Source: Amblyornis subalaris (lineage: Eukaryota > Chordata > Aves > Passeriformes > Ptilonorhynchidae). Taken from it: DNA of 64,000 bases. The notes beneath the pieces were generated by a model. It worked only from the letters and a program-made list of their open reading frames with translations, had not been told where the DNA came from and did not search any database. Location: the NCBI GenBank assembly GCA_018881555.1, contig JACAXG010000007.1:7826935-7890934 (forward strand). Reading direction: 5' to 3'. Every line of letters begins with the position of its first letter. Position 1 is the first letter of the stretch. A program made the translations under genes and the position numbers. Shown in pieces: positions 49,730 to 63,100 of this stretch.

Positions 49730-52224
49730 GGCATCAGTAAGCCAACAAAGCTCTTGAAGCGTGAATATCACACAGCGCCTCTANGTTAGTAAGCAGAAGA
49801 AAACATTGTTTCTGACCATTGTAAAGATTTTCAGCTGGGCACAAAAGAAGGGATAAAGGAAGGAGTGTGACCCTTTCAGAGGGATGAATTCAACAGAAGA
49901 CTGAAAGATCTCTCTTCTTGCATCTTGAACAGAGNTTTGGTGGAAGAGGAAGTCACAAGGAACCTACAACAAATTCTGATTACGGAAAAACCTCTTGGGG
50001 AAGGTGTCAGATGAGCTTAGTTATAAAAGACCTTTAGGATGTCTTCTCTTAGGAGTAATTGAGGCCTTGTAAATGCACCCCTCTTTTGTGGTCTAACAGC
50101 CTGTAGCAAAACCAGGCTTGGAGTTCAGATGGATGAAGGGCTCTCTAAAATACTGTGTGAATGCTACGGTAATTCACCTCTTCTGAAATACCTATAGATA
50201 ATGTCTGTAAAATGATTGTCAATTCAACTTTTCTTCATTAAAGCTCTAGTAATTTTCCCTTTATGAGTATTACAAAATGCACCAATACATTGATCCTTGT
50301 TAGAACAGGGACCTATCCCATATGTTCTCTAGATAAGACAGGGATCTCTGTGCTACATATCTGTGAGCTACTGATAGTGCTGCAGGTGTGATGGAATACT
50401 AAATAGCAGTAACATATTTAAAATATAATTACAAGTATTTGACGACATTCATCTATGGCATAATGGGGCAGCTGTATTATTAGACTGTCCTTAGAAAATT
50501 GAATTACTCTAATAAATGGAAATTACTGTTATTTAAATGGAAGACTATTTGCATAAAATAGGCCAATGTTAAGTGACCAGCTGCTAAATGGGTGTAAAGT
50601 CTAATCTCAAAGTTCTGGGTCAAAGATGGATGGATTCTTGCCAAAGACTTTCATATTTGGACACTAAGCCTATAAATACAAATTTGGTAGTCAGAAGGAG
50701 CTTCAAGATCTGAAAACTGCAGTTCAATTTATTAGCTTTCCTTTTTCATATTTTTCTCGTAAGAACAAGATAGTAATTTTCATCCAACAAAACCAACAAT
50801 TTCTCATAAATGGAATTAAAAAGAATAAAAAGTCAGGTGATGAAGTTCCTTTTCATAATGGACTTGTGGCACTTCTGAGATAGCTGTTTGTTTCGCTGTT
50901 GTCTTATTCAATATCAGGAGCTTGGAGGTAATTCAGTGCAAAAGAAATAATTAAAAACAATAACCACCTTAATAACATATGTATTAACTTTATCAAGAGA
51001 TATACAGCAGGTCCGTTTCTTCCCAGCAACTTTCTGTACCTGATTGCAGCTGGAACTCGACTCAGATTGTTGTGAGTGCTCCTTCTGCTTTGGAAAACAA
51101 TGCCAACCGTAGTGACACAGAGGTTTTGGAAAGGCAAGCCCTAAGAGTTTTCCAGTAAGATCCTTGGTTAGAAAAACGGTTGCACAAGTTACCTGAAAGA
51201 CCACTTTCTGTAACATTTAGACCTACATTCCCTGAGAAGCCTGTCAAAATTTACAAAGCTTGCATCTATCTACCTGTCTCCACAGACAACTGTGGACCAA
51301 GGAGGTGAAGGGCTTTTCCTTCCACACATAAGTTTTTAAACATGAGGAAGTTCAATACTTTGTTCTTTGCTCACTGCTGCCTTTTTTGTCATGAGACCAC
51401 ATTCTCATGTGACTTGACATTGGTACTTTTCCATGTCCATTGATAGATTTACGCAGCTGATGAGCTACATCACAATCTTCACAGTCTATAAGCATAGTGT
51501 ACCTTGGTTTACGAATAACAAACACTAACAAAACTGCATTTCTACCCCCCATCTACCTTTGGTGAATTGCACCTCATTTCAAATACCCTGAATCAAACCA
51601 ACTTCTCCATAAGTACCCATCTAGATACTTAGACAGAAGAAAACCTGAATGTATTTAAGTAAATTTAGATATCTAACTTTCTAGAGTCAAATCTCAGCAA
51701 ACAATAGAACGCAGAGGAGACTGATACTGTGATGGGTAGTTGAATATATATGTGATCCCTTTGTAAAAGGTGACATGGAACTTGCACTGGTGCATTTCAT
51801 TAGCTGAGTTTGGGCCTAACATGGAGATGTTGACTGATTCTTGCCAATTTATTGTGTGGTTCAAGTAGTTCTCTCTAGGAATAAGATAAGAGGAGTACGT
51901 TTCTGGAGAGAAAGTGTCTAAAGTAAAGTTATTTCTACAAAGAGAATCCCTAAACAACAGAAAAGAGGGAAGAAAAGAATTGCTGAACAGCAACAACAAA
52001 GGGGGAAAAAAATGTGAAATTTCTATTTTCATGAACTTGTACTTCCAGTTTTGGTACCCTATTCCTCGAGTTAGAAACATAGTGGTAGCTTAAATTATCT
52101 CTTTTTCTGTGTGTCTTTATCCTTGCACCAATAAAAATGCAAAATGGACAAGGTTAGCTCTACTCTGCCTCAGCTAAAATTACAGTTTTTTAGTAGATAA
52201 GGGGCCTAGACTCTCTCAGAGATT

Positions 52225-52249
52225 AAGCTTTCTCTCCTAAAGAAAGCTT
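52225..52249. repeat. 9-bp inverted repeat, 7-base loop
   Basis: aagctttct and agaaagctt are perfect reverse complements around ctcctaa. No function can be assigned. Confidence 0.8.
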
Positions 52250-55200
52250 TCTGAAACCTTGAATTATACTTGCCAAAGTGAACAGTTATTAGGTTGCATC
52301 TCTTTTAGTATTTTCTTAATTTTGAGAGAGCCCTTTCTTCTGTAACAGAAGAGTAAGGTAACTACAGAATGATCAGCATGAGCATACCTATATTAGCACT
52401 CTGTTGTAAATTTTCATGCTCATCATGAAATCTCTGTTTCTACATGGTGGAGTAGGCTTGAGCTGCTACTAACGTGAAGTCAGTAAAGGTTCAGGGACCT
52501 CTACAAAAACAAGACCTTGTGAGTGTGTTCACTCACCTACCCAAACATTTCAGTAGACTCAATGCAATTACTCATCAGAGCAGGACTGGCACAGAATAGG
52601 TGAGTAGTCTCCCTTCCTTTGCTATGTTTATAAAACTGCCCAAATTCCTTTAAATAAATTTTTCCCTAAAATAATCCCTTTCATAACTTCCTGTAACCTT
52701 CAGCACTAACCTTTTTAGATACTTGTGAAATTAGATCTCCTGAGCCTTCCATGAAATCATCAGAAATGTGTAACGCATTAGGATTGTATTTGTTTTACTG
52801 CATAAATACAAGCAAGCAGATTTATTCATTTCCAGAGTGCTCTCCTCCCCGTTAAGATTTTCTAAAGACACTGTTGTTTTTTTTCTAAATGTAAGTGGCA
52901 AAGAAAAGTGTCCCAGGCATGTAATTTTAGTAGCGTCTTCTTCCCTTATGACTCATTACTGCTGAAATCAACACAACTTGGGATGTGCTCAGGAACTTCA
53001 GTAGCTCTTTAATGTTTTCAAATAGTAACATCTGTGCATGTTTATGACTTCATGCTCTGCCTTAGCGTTGGCCTTGGCCAATGTTTCTGGCTGTTAAGTG
53101 GTTGTACTTTTAGAGAGCAGGGTCCCTGCACTTTGCGAGAAGGAAACGAATACAATTATTGAATATTTAATTGAGCAGAACAGCAGCAATGCTGCAGAAA
53201 CAGACCTGCTTTTAGCAGAGTCATACACGTTTGTTTAGAACTTGCACCATACACTCATAGGTAACTGATATGCTTTTTTTTTTTTTTGTTTCCCCTGCAA
53301 GTCACGACCAAATCCTTCCTTTCACTTTCTCCCTTCATTTAGAGACAATGATGTTTCCGGATGTGAACACCTCTGCATATTCTCACTGAGAATGTTATTA
53401 CTATTAATATTTCAGCTTGCCATCTACTGTGCTGGCTGGCTGAGGGGAGAAGAGATACAGAGGGGGGAAGCAATAGAGGTGAAGAAAAGGCTGGCTTGAC
53501 GATATGTAGTGAGAAAGGGAGAAAACAGCTCTCAGGGATCAGTAGTGACTTAAAACACCCCTTCTGTAGGAGATGGCTGAAAAGGAATCTACCAGGGGAA
53601 ATCTGCATCCATTCTTGCTCGTACTTACACAAACATGTATTTATATGGAAGCTATATATGAGAAATGTCTGAAAGAACCATTATAAATAGTCTTGGTGGG
53701 ATTTTTGTCATCACCTGACACTGTACTTTGTGTATCGATACCAGAAGGGCTGATCTTTGAGCAAAAGGTGCAATGTGCAAATTGCAAGACATTAGTCTGC
53801 AGTCTGGCAGGGCTGCTGGGTTTGCTACTCTAGACATCGGGGAATGATACTGGTCAAATTCTGGAATGCTTTCAGGATAATTATCTGTGTCTGACTGTAC
53901 TCCATCACTATCTTGCCCTACCTCTATGTAGGCTTCTAGATAAAGCAAATAAATGAACTATCTTTTGGACCTCAAAATCCTAATAAAACCGTGAGGTATG
54001 AAATTTAAGAGCCAAATGTGAGAGAGATGTTGCAAACTTGCCTGTGAAGAGGGAAGAGAGTATCAGCTGGAAAAGCCATGGAATTAATGGTAATATTAAG
54101 TCTAATAACAGATGTGTACCTGAAACTGTAGTGTACTGTATCCTGGGGAAGTTCTGGATGTCCTGTAAAGCCTTTCCATGCACTTGATGATACCTAAAGA
54201 AACCTTGAAAGGTTTATGCCAAAGACAAAAGTTTTCTGCTTGATTCCCCCCTTTGAAGTTCAAAGTCCCCAAGGAAAATTCTCTGTTGATTGAGGAGCTA
54301 ATGACATGTTAATAATCACAAGAATTGAGACTGAAAATTGTACAACTTGTAGGAGAATATGTTTAGGGTAACTCTATTTAAAAGAGATCAAAAACATGAC
54401 AAAATATCAGAAATAAGAGAACAAAAATATGCAGCCTAACTTTCCCTGTGGAATGTGTGAATTTACTCATGACACTGAAACTAGACAAACTTTCACCTGT
54501 GTTAAATAAATATGTGCGTATTTTAAATGCAAAAGAGCAATATATGCTTTACTTTCAAATTACTGGTCACATTTGTATTCCACACTCCATTTTACCGAAA
54601 TTAAGGGTCTTCATTTGTTTTGTTCCCAGTACTTTTTACCTCTGGCAGTTCATGCTGAGCCGTCATAATGGGGCTTACAGGAATGAGCATCTCCAATTTT
54701 ACTCTGCCTATACTATACTTGTGGTATGATTTTAGGGATACTAAAAAAAACCAGAAAGCTTCCAAACTCATCTGTTGGCCTGTGTCAACACAGTACAAGA
54801 TCTAAAACATTTTTAAAATTAGAATATGTTCATTTGGGGAAGTAAATGGGAAGTAAGTATAGAGGGAACAATTTCATTGTTTAAGGAAAGCTTCTGAAGG
54901 GAGCAATGGGAAAGAAGCAGTACTTACAGTGTACATATTTGAAGGCTATTGAATGTTTTTTCTACCTTTGGTACTTCTAAAACAATTGCTGAATGTGTAC
55001 ATTCCTAATAAAATCATTCCTGAAGCAATTTTGTGCTTAAAAGTGGTCTAGTTTTCTCTGTGTTAGCAAATATAAACCAGACCTATGTGGAGTGTGTGGT
55101 CCACTTGCATAATGGTTTGGAGTCCAAAATTAAATGCAGAATGACACTGGAGATGTATGTTTGCAGTATGTGCATATGTTTGGTGTTTTTCTGAGAAGTT

Positions 55201-57167
55201 TCTCACACTCTTGTAGAAAAACCTGATGTCTTGGTGTCTGTCTTGAACTGGCTGTGCCTATGTGTGTAGGAATAAATGTATTTAAAACTTTGAAATATCA
55301 CTTACCTTTCTCATTAAGAGAATAAGTAGTTGTCTGGGATTGACTCTGGGAGTAGAGCTTTGGAGAACTTCTCATCTTTCAGGTAAGACCTGGGATAATT
55401 GACAGGACTACTAATTGCTTTTCCTTTCAAAACCAAATAAAAATTTGATTGCCTTTTTACAGGTTATATGTTGTATTTATTGCAAATTTCTTACTTTAAA
55501 TTCTTTGAAAAATTAGAAAGTTCTACAAAATCTAGGAATAGGAGTTCTGCTTGATTGGTTGTTTACATTTATATTTTTAGAGTTCACTATTGTTTTTTCA
55601 ATATTTAGATTATTCCCAAGATTTCTCTGAAAAATGCAGGATGAGCTATCTTGGAAATGAGATATTTGAGACTTACATTCTCACAGAAGAACTGAACCTT
55701 CCTTTTTATGTCTATAAACTTATCAATCTAAACTCCTGGGGTTTTTTTCTCATTGATTTTAGTGGTCAAACTCATATCTAATTCTGTGCTCTCTGGTCAG
55801 GCCCTATCCCTAAACTAAAACATGGCTGAAATGTAGTAAAACACTACTGAAATAAAAACTAAAAATAAAAAAGCACACATATAATTTTTACAGCATTCAC
55901 TTTGCCTTTTAAAACCATCAGTTATGCAATAAGTTACCATATCTAGAAAAAAGAGCAAGATCTTTGGTTGCCTTGACCTAAGCATGAAGATGATAGTTTA
56001 TATCAGCTGAAGATCTGACCCTTTATGCTTTTGGTAATTTGAAAGATTTCTCGAACACCGTTATTACCATTTCAAATGCTTTTCTAATAATATTTCAAAA
56101 TTGTTGACAAAAACTTCCTTTTATCNTCTGAATTTTAGCACTGGAAAGAACATTCCCAGTGGAACATTATGCTGAATTCATCCTGTGCTGCTCTCAGTGT
56201 AACCTTTTTGAGCCGGAGCATCTCACGTAACCTTTCCTTCTCACCNGGAACTCACAAACAACTCAAGATCAGCCTCCTGACCACTTCCAGAGTGCATTGT
56301 GGAAGAACACGAGAGACTTAAAGCCAAGGCATATAACCTGGATGTTGATTTTGGAAGTGTAACATATCTCAGTCATAAGCAGAATTTGGTACCGTGCTTC
56401 TGGGGGATAACTATCCTCAGTGGGTGTCACAAAGTATTGGGGTAAGCAAAAGGTTAAATACCTTTATCACTGATGAAATCTAATAAGCCTCTGGTAACTT
56501 TCTATACATATTGTACCCTAGATCTTCATGAACATGATTTGAGCTATTAAATTAGTAAAACAGGAAAAAAACCACGTTTCTTTACAAGATGGCATAGTTA
56601 AAAACCAAGCTCAATGACATACATGAGTTGTGATAGTGATTTCTTTTCCATGAATTTCCTGTTATCTTTTGATAATATCTGGATCCTTGTGACCATGGTT
56701 GCACAGCAGGTGTGGGAATAAAAGTGCTCCAGTTTGAAAAGCTCTTTGTGTTACTGTTGACTATGACACTTCTCTGTAGCCTTTTTTCTAAGCCAGAGCT
56801 GAAACCAAGCTATGCTTATCCCATGGAGGTTCCTGTGGCTCTTATTTACTTCACAGTAGCTCTAGACACTGGCCATGGGAACAAACTTGTTGCCTGGGAT
56901 GAGAATGTGCTATGTGCCCAGCATTATGCAAAATTAACCTTTGTTAAACAGCTGGGTTAAAACACATTAGATAAGCTTAATTTTGTTATTATAATGTATT
57001 TACATATTTAATGGAACCCAAAAGCACCATCTCCATGACTGAATTAAAATTGAGCAAATATGGCACTGGTACTCATGAACAGTGAGTACTTCTAATTTTT
57101 CGAATGGAATATACCTTTTTATTTCTGAAAATTGCCCACCATGATGGCTACACACCACATTGTTTGA

Positions 57168-60100
57168 ATGGTAAAATTAAAGAAACATCTGGAACTGACA
57201 GAATTAGTCCACAGAGCAGCAAGTGAACAGATGAGGAGACAGATTGGCATGGCTGTGAAGAAGCAAAAGCCAGGCCAGCCCATCCAAGAGAGAATGAAGC
57301 TTCACAAAAGTAATGCTCCTGGTCTCACTAACATCCATTGTTCACACAACGGCTACAGCATCTCTGTAGGCAATGCCACTTGCCCAGTGTTCTTTTCCAA
57401 CATGGATAAATTTGTGTTTTGTAGTGCTACCATAGAAAATACCTGTTTACCTTCATTCTTTGACTTCCATACCAACATGAGCAGCAGCTGATTGCAGTCA
57501 CAATGACAGAAGCCAGTCTGTGAACAACTAGAATGAAGCCATCAAGTTATTTTCTGTTATCACAAAGCAGTTTTTAGGTTGTAATGACTTTATGCACCTT
57601 AATAAAAATGGTTAATTTAGAAATTATAGGCTTTAGCATTAAAATGTCCCAAACCCAAGAGCTAGTGTTTATTGAAATAGTTACTCTTGACTTTTAAGTC
57701 AAAACCATAAAACATTAAAAACATAATTTAAATTGATATTTTACACACTATGAGACTTTATCTTACAATATAANTTTGTAGAGATAGAGAAAAATAAAAT
57801 TTTGTTTTGTTTTTATTTTTATAAAGCAGATCTTTGGACTTCGTGCTTCTTCTAGACCATGTGTTATTCCTGAGTTTCAGATCACNCACAAAGGTAAAGA
57901 GAAATAAATTCTGTTCCATACAGAGAATAGATAGAATATGATTAACCTATAGTGAGTATTAGAAAAGAAAAGTCATCTTGAGCTTTTGGTGGGAAAGATG
58001 CTTTTATAAAATTCCTCATGTTGAGCAGATTCTTTCTAATGTTCTGCAAAACTTCAAAAGGTTTACAACATTGATGCTACACAAATTTATATGTATATTC
58101 TTCTTTTAATTTCAGACTTTTTTTTGGTGAATCCGTGTATCTCAGTGAAAACACTCCATATTTATCTCTTAATCCCCTCCTACTGACTAGGTTTTGCTAG
58201 CTTACTTGAAACCTTTATGTTGTGCCTTTCAAACCCAAAGTGCAAGGTATCTGTTTTCCTGTGAGTTATTACATGTATATTTCTTTGTATGCATGAGCAT
58301 GTGCCAAGATCTTGTCTGACAGCACCATTGTGACCCCTNCTGTCTTGAGCAATTCTAGCATGCACCAAATCCCTTCTAAAACTGACTTGGATAGCCTGGG
58401 CAACCCAAAAAGCAGTCAGATCACCCAGACACTCTCTATCCCTCAGGGATTTAGGTACTGGCTTGAAAATTTAGCTGATGGTTTTCCCATCAGTCAGGCT
58501 GCCCCTCGGAGACTTGAGTGTGGTTCTGGTCTGTGATCCTGAGACCTAACACGAGTTTCTATCTGCTACAGCCCTGATTCTTGATCCTGACCCTTGGATA
58601 TGTATCCCTCTGTCCTGCGTGCTGTCCCAGATTGTTCCTGCAGCCAAACAGTCAGACTAATTCTGCTCCAGCCTTCTTTTTTTTGATAACTTCATTTTGC
58701 AGGATGGATCTTGTCACCCTCAGCTGAGTCTTCTCTTTCCAGCATTTACTGTTTGAACCTAAATTTAGCTTGTATTAGCTTTTCACCGGCCTAAGGTGCT
58801 GCAGTATATGGGACAGCTAAGAGCCTGACCCCCTCTTCCTCCATGGAAATCAAGTAAAAATATTGTGATTCGAAAGAGGTCTGCTGTAAAAGCTCCTGAT
58901 GCAAAATTCGAGACGTANTGCTTTTGAGACCTTAGGAACTTACTCAGTTCCATCTGTTTCAGCCAAAGGGCATTGAGAAATAGATAAAAAGATCTGACTC
59001 TTGTGAAAATAAGACGCTTATCTGATCCAAGCTTTCCTTGCTAAACAGAAACGATAATAAAATTGTGTTTGCCATAAATGCTTCTTGGGGCTTTCACAGA
59101 TTTAACTGGGCTTAACTGAATCTTGATAGTCACTAAACATTTTCTTAATCTACTGCACTTAAAAGTCCCCAGATAGGCTGTTGCTTGCAGCAAAATGATC
59201 TGTCTGCTCTGATCTTCTCTTTTTTCTGCACTCCATAATCTTGGTATAAAGAAATGCAAGGCAGTGAATAGCCAACAGATCCTGAAATGATCAGGTAATG
59301 AGAATGAGTTAACATCCGTTCTGTCTCGCAGTGCCTTCTGTTTAGGTCTTTTACACATTTCAAAACCTAAATTTTCATGCAAGCAGACAAAAAAGAGCTG
59401 ATTTAAGCTACTATCAATAGGATACTGCTGTCTCNATGAACGGGAATGTTTAGACTGTATCCACAATGTGTTTTTGCAAATATGGTTTAAAAAGGCAAAG
59501 AAAGGCTCTGAAAACCTGTGCTCGATTGTTCTTTGGGATTAAATTGCAGCATGACAACTCGCCTTAAGCTGCCTGTAGTTGTACACCCCCAGATCAGATC
59601 AGNCAGGGAGCTCGCTCTCAATTACGGTCTGTGCTTTGGTCCCTCACCCATTACAGGAGGAAGCAATCTGTTACAGTCTATTCACACAGGATTACTTTTC
59701 CTCCCTATCTGGTCCAGATCTGCTGGCCAACAAGGCTGCCTGTCCTGCTCCCACCACTCATGCTGTGCACATCAATGTATATGATGATGAGAAGTGCCCG
59801 AGAGCTGTGGTGCCACTGAGTGGAACAAAAAAAAACATGACATGGTCTTGTAAAAAAAATTTCAACTGTCCTTTTCACAGGACATGGGTGCTTTTGGTTT
59901 TTGACAGTCTCCTATTTGGGTTGAAATGACTGACTCTTTTATTGGTACTACCCATACATTGGCACTATAGGCAGAGGAAGCTGAAGCCGAGCATCAGCTG
60001 AGCTGTGAGATGACATTTGTTGCATATCTTTATAAAAAAGCCTTGTAATTATGCCCTCACAGTGCTGATTTCAAAGAAAATTGTTTTTCAAATCTGCTTT

Positions 60101-63100
60101 TTAATACCTTTAAATCTTCTACGTTCATGCCAGTGTAAATGTTCAATTTTTTAAAATATACTAGATGAACACAAAATGGCATGTTCTCTCTCTTTTTGGG
60201 GAAAAGGGATTCTTTCCTTAGGCTTAGNGGATTTTATCATTAAGAGCTTGGAACTGATAAATAAGGATGAAAATGGCTAGGAATGTGCAAGAAAGTTATG
60301 TTTTCTAATAATTTATTCAATGATCAGTGCCAATATTCCTCAAAACATATTCAAGCAACTCTCAAAATAGCTGAATACCTAAGCCTTCAGTAAAAAAAAA
60401 AAAAAAAAAAAATTATTAAAAATGTCAGGATCAATTTTAAAATGTTTTTAGCAAATGACATTAGTCCAGCTGTCTTGTAAAGCAGACAATCAGTAACACA
60501 ATTCCATATCTTCTGAGAACAAAAACTGAGTAATTCTGTAAATAGTTGCACAGATTTGGTTGTATTCCTTTGAGTCTAAACTGCATAATAAATTANGAAT
60601 ATTGTCATTCCTCTTGTAGTAGAGACTTTATATACTGTTAAAAAGGCTAAATAATTCATTCNATTAAAAATATGGAGCAAAAGTTCTAAGGCTGTGGACA
60701 AATACCAATCCTTTTATGTTAATAACAGTATTTATGTGTTTATCACTATACATACATAAAAATAAATANGAATTCCTAAGATCTACTGAGCTATTTTGCT
60801 TACAGATACAGCAAAGTTGATACAGATACTTTGTTGATAGTACAGAGTGGTTACAATCTCTTTATTTGCTAATGCCAAATTTTGCCTTTTTTGGAAATAT
60901 TTGTAGCAAGAACAACAACTCTCACTAATGTCCTGAGTTTATAACACAGCTTCTTACAGTACTTACGTGGCCCTCTTGAGGCTGAGGCGAGACTGAGGGA
61001 AGAAGAGTAAAGTGCTTCTTTTACTGTCTTCTACCCATTTTTTAAAAAATAAAGTTCATATGAGTAAGGAGATGCAAAGGGACTAGCCGAGTTTAAGGTA
61101 AACTGTGGAGAAATCCTGATTCTTTACTTCTTGCAGTCCACTGTGGCCTGCAAGGGCCAAAGGGTCTTGCAGATAAACCTGGAGCCCATTTTTCATTCCT
61201 CCTCCCCTCAGCAAAATCTTTTNAACAAAACTTTGAAGTTGTCTCTTTCTCTTTATTTTCTGCTATGAGTTATTCCTNATAAAAAGACGATAGAATGCAG
61301 AATGTTTCTCTTTCAGTGAGTGAGATAGCTCAAGATGTGACTTAGTTCAAGGGTCTAACATCTCTATCAGCCAAAAACAATCCAAGCCAAAGGAGCTGAT
61401 GACAAATACGTGAGAAATCAAACATATTTGATGATAAGGACATAGTGCCAGAAACCTTTCGTTGACTTGGTTCATCCTTATTCATGAACAGAGATGAGTC
61501 ACAATCAGGCACCAGTTTGAACTTAGTTCAGCTTTTTTTTTTTTGTTGCCCACCTCTATTTCTGTCATACTGCTTTTCTAGCAGATATTCAATTTTTGTC
61601 TAGTAGTCTGTTTCGGGGGCTTTGATTTTCTTTAAATTTTCATTGGTTGGATTTGTTTGTTTAAAAAAGCGTTTGCTCAGCAAAGAAAATGTCAGCTTCA
61701 ATAGTTGCAGTTTCTCGAAGTAGCTGAAAACAGAGCATTGTAAAGGAAAATCACGGACCAATTTTGATGGGAAGGGCTGGTAACAACAATCATGTTGCCC
61801 GTTCATGTACAAGCGTGGCTGAGGAATATCTCAGTGTTGAGTGGAGTGCTGCAAATAAGGCATCTGATTTACACTTTGAAAAAATAATGCTGTGCTGGAA
61901 GCAGTTGTGAGACCGCTCATCTGTTATGGTTGTCCTCACTTGATAATAGTGCTCTCTTCAGAATGGCTCGTTCTGCCCAACGAGGCCTGACTCAGTTTTT
62001 CCCAGTCAGTGTGAGTATATATATTTTCATAGTTAGGCTATGACAGATCTGGTGCTGGAAAGAAAAGAGAATCCCAGAAGCCATATATCTATAAACATGN
62101 GCCAAACCTATATTTTCTACTGATAGGTCCTGTGTGAAATAACACATTAATATTAGCACTTCTGAATGCCTAGATGAAAATAAGCTTTTAGAATGAAAGT
62201 CAGTTTTCCTCCCCAGGCTTAACAGATGATGTTAATANGAAATCTGTTTTCTGAATTAAAGACTTGGTGCAATAGAGGCCAGAAACTGCAAGGCCAAGTG
62301 TTGGATGGTACTGCTTTATCTAGGACAGNTGACTGGTTTAGAAAATCTGATCTTCAGAGCTGAAGGACTGCCAAAAGCTGGAGGTCTTTGCATGTTGCTC
62401 AAGCTCACTGCTAAATACAGGGATTGCAGAATCACACTGTCTCTTGAGCCCACTCAGTGTAAAAACATCTGCACCCCTTTTCGCTCTCTAAGGGAACATT
62501 GGCTAGTTGCTGAGCTTCAGCACAAGCATAAGTCTGGCTCTAATTCCCTTTTCCATCACCATTTTAGGTGACCTGTAGTGAGTCACACCTAGGCAGAATG
62601 GAAAAAAAATCAAGACNGGGATTCAATTTAGATCCTTGATATAAACAGGTTTTTAAGAAAAAAAATCAAATTACTCCTGTCTGCTTCAGGGCCATTTACC
62701 TATTTTTTTTTCTTATTGTGTAAGAGAAATAAGTATTTTTTCTGTCAAAAAAAAAAAAAGTCAGATGAAGAGATGTTACCCTATTTAGATTCCAACATAA
62801 CTGGTTTTCAATTATGTTCTCCTAAAATGGTTGGGCTATTGGTAATTAACACTATTACAAGTGTAATTTCCAACCATTTAGCACAATTTGTGGGGGCTAT
62901 GTTTGATGATGGCTCTCTTGCATTCCACAACAGGAAACTCTGGAACAGTTTATTTTTCTGGCTTAATTCATCACTATTCATACTTATACATTTATCAGAA
63001 AAAACCCCATACTTATCTAGTAACATGAAGATAGANAGCTGATGGGCCTTTTTCATGGGAAAACATGTGAACTGTTTCATTTCATGGAGGAAAGTATTAG

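Larger units (their letters stand above)
49341..57167. other. Unique non-coding DNA
   Basis: No gene, RNA gene or dispersed repeat is recognised. It contains an 18-bp direct duplication at 49694-49729, an inverted repeat at 52225-52249 and a T run near 53275-53287. Open frames at 51694-52080 and 53339-53948 on the - strand carry no domains. Confidence 0.6.

Noticed and set aside
59041..59466. 141-codon - strand open frame
   Set aside because: No recognisable domain, it contains an ambiguous codon, overlaps another frame, and has no splice or promoter context.
60392..60412. A21 run as the tail of a processed pseudogene
   Set aside because: There is no recognisable coding body, polyadenylation signal or target duplication around it.
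61890..62020. Possible LINE fragment (AVLEAVVRPLICYG resembles the CR1 ALVRPHLEYC motif)
   Set aside because: Only about six residues agree, and neither flank continues the element.
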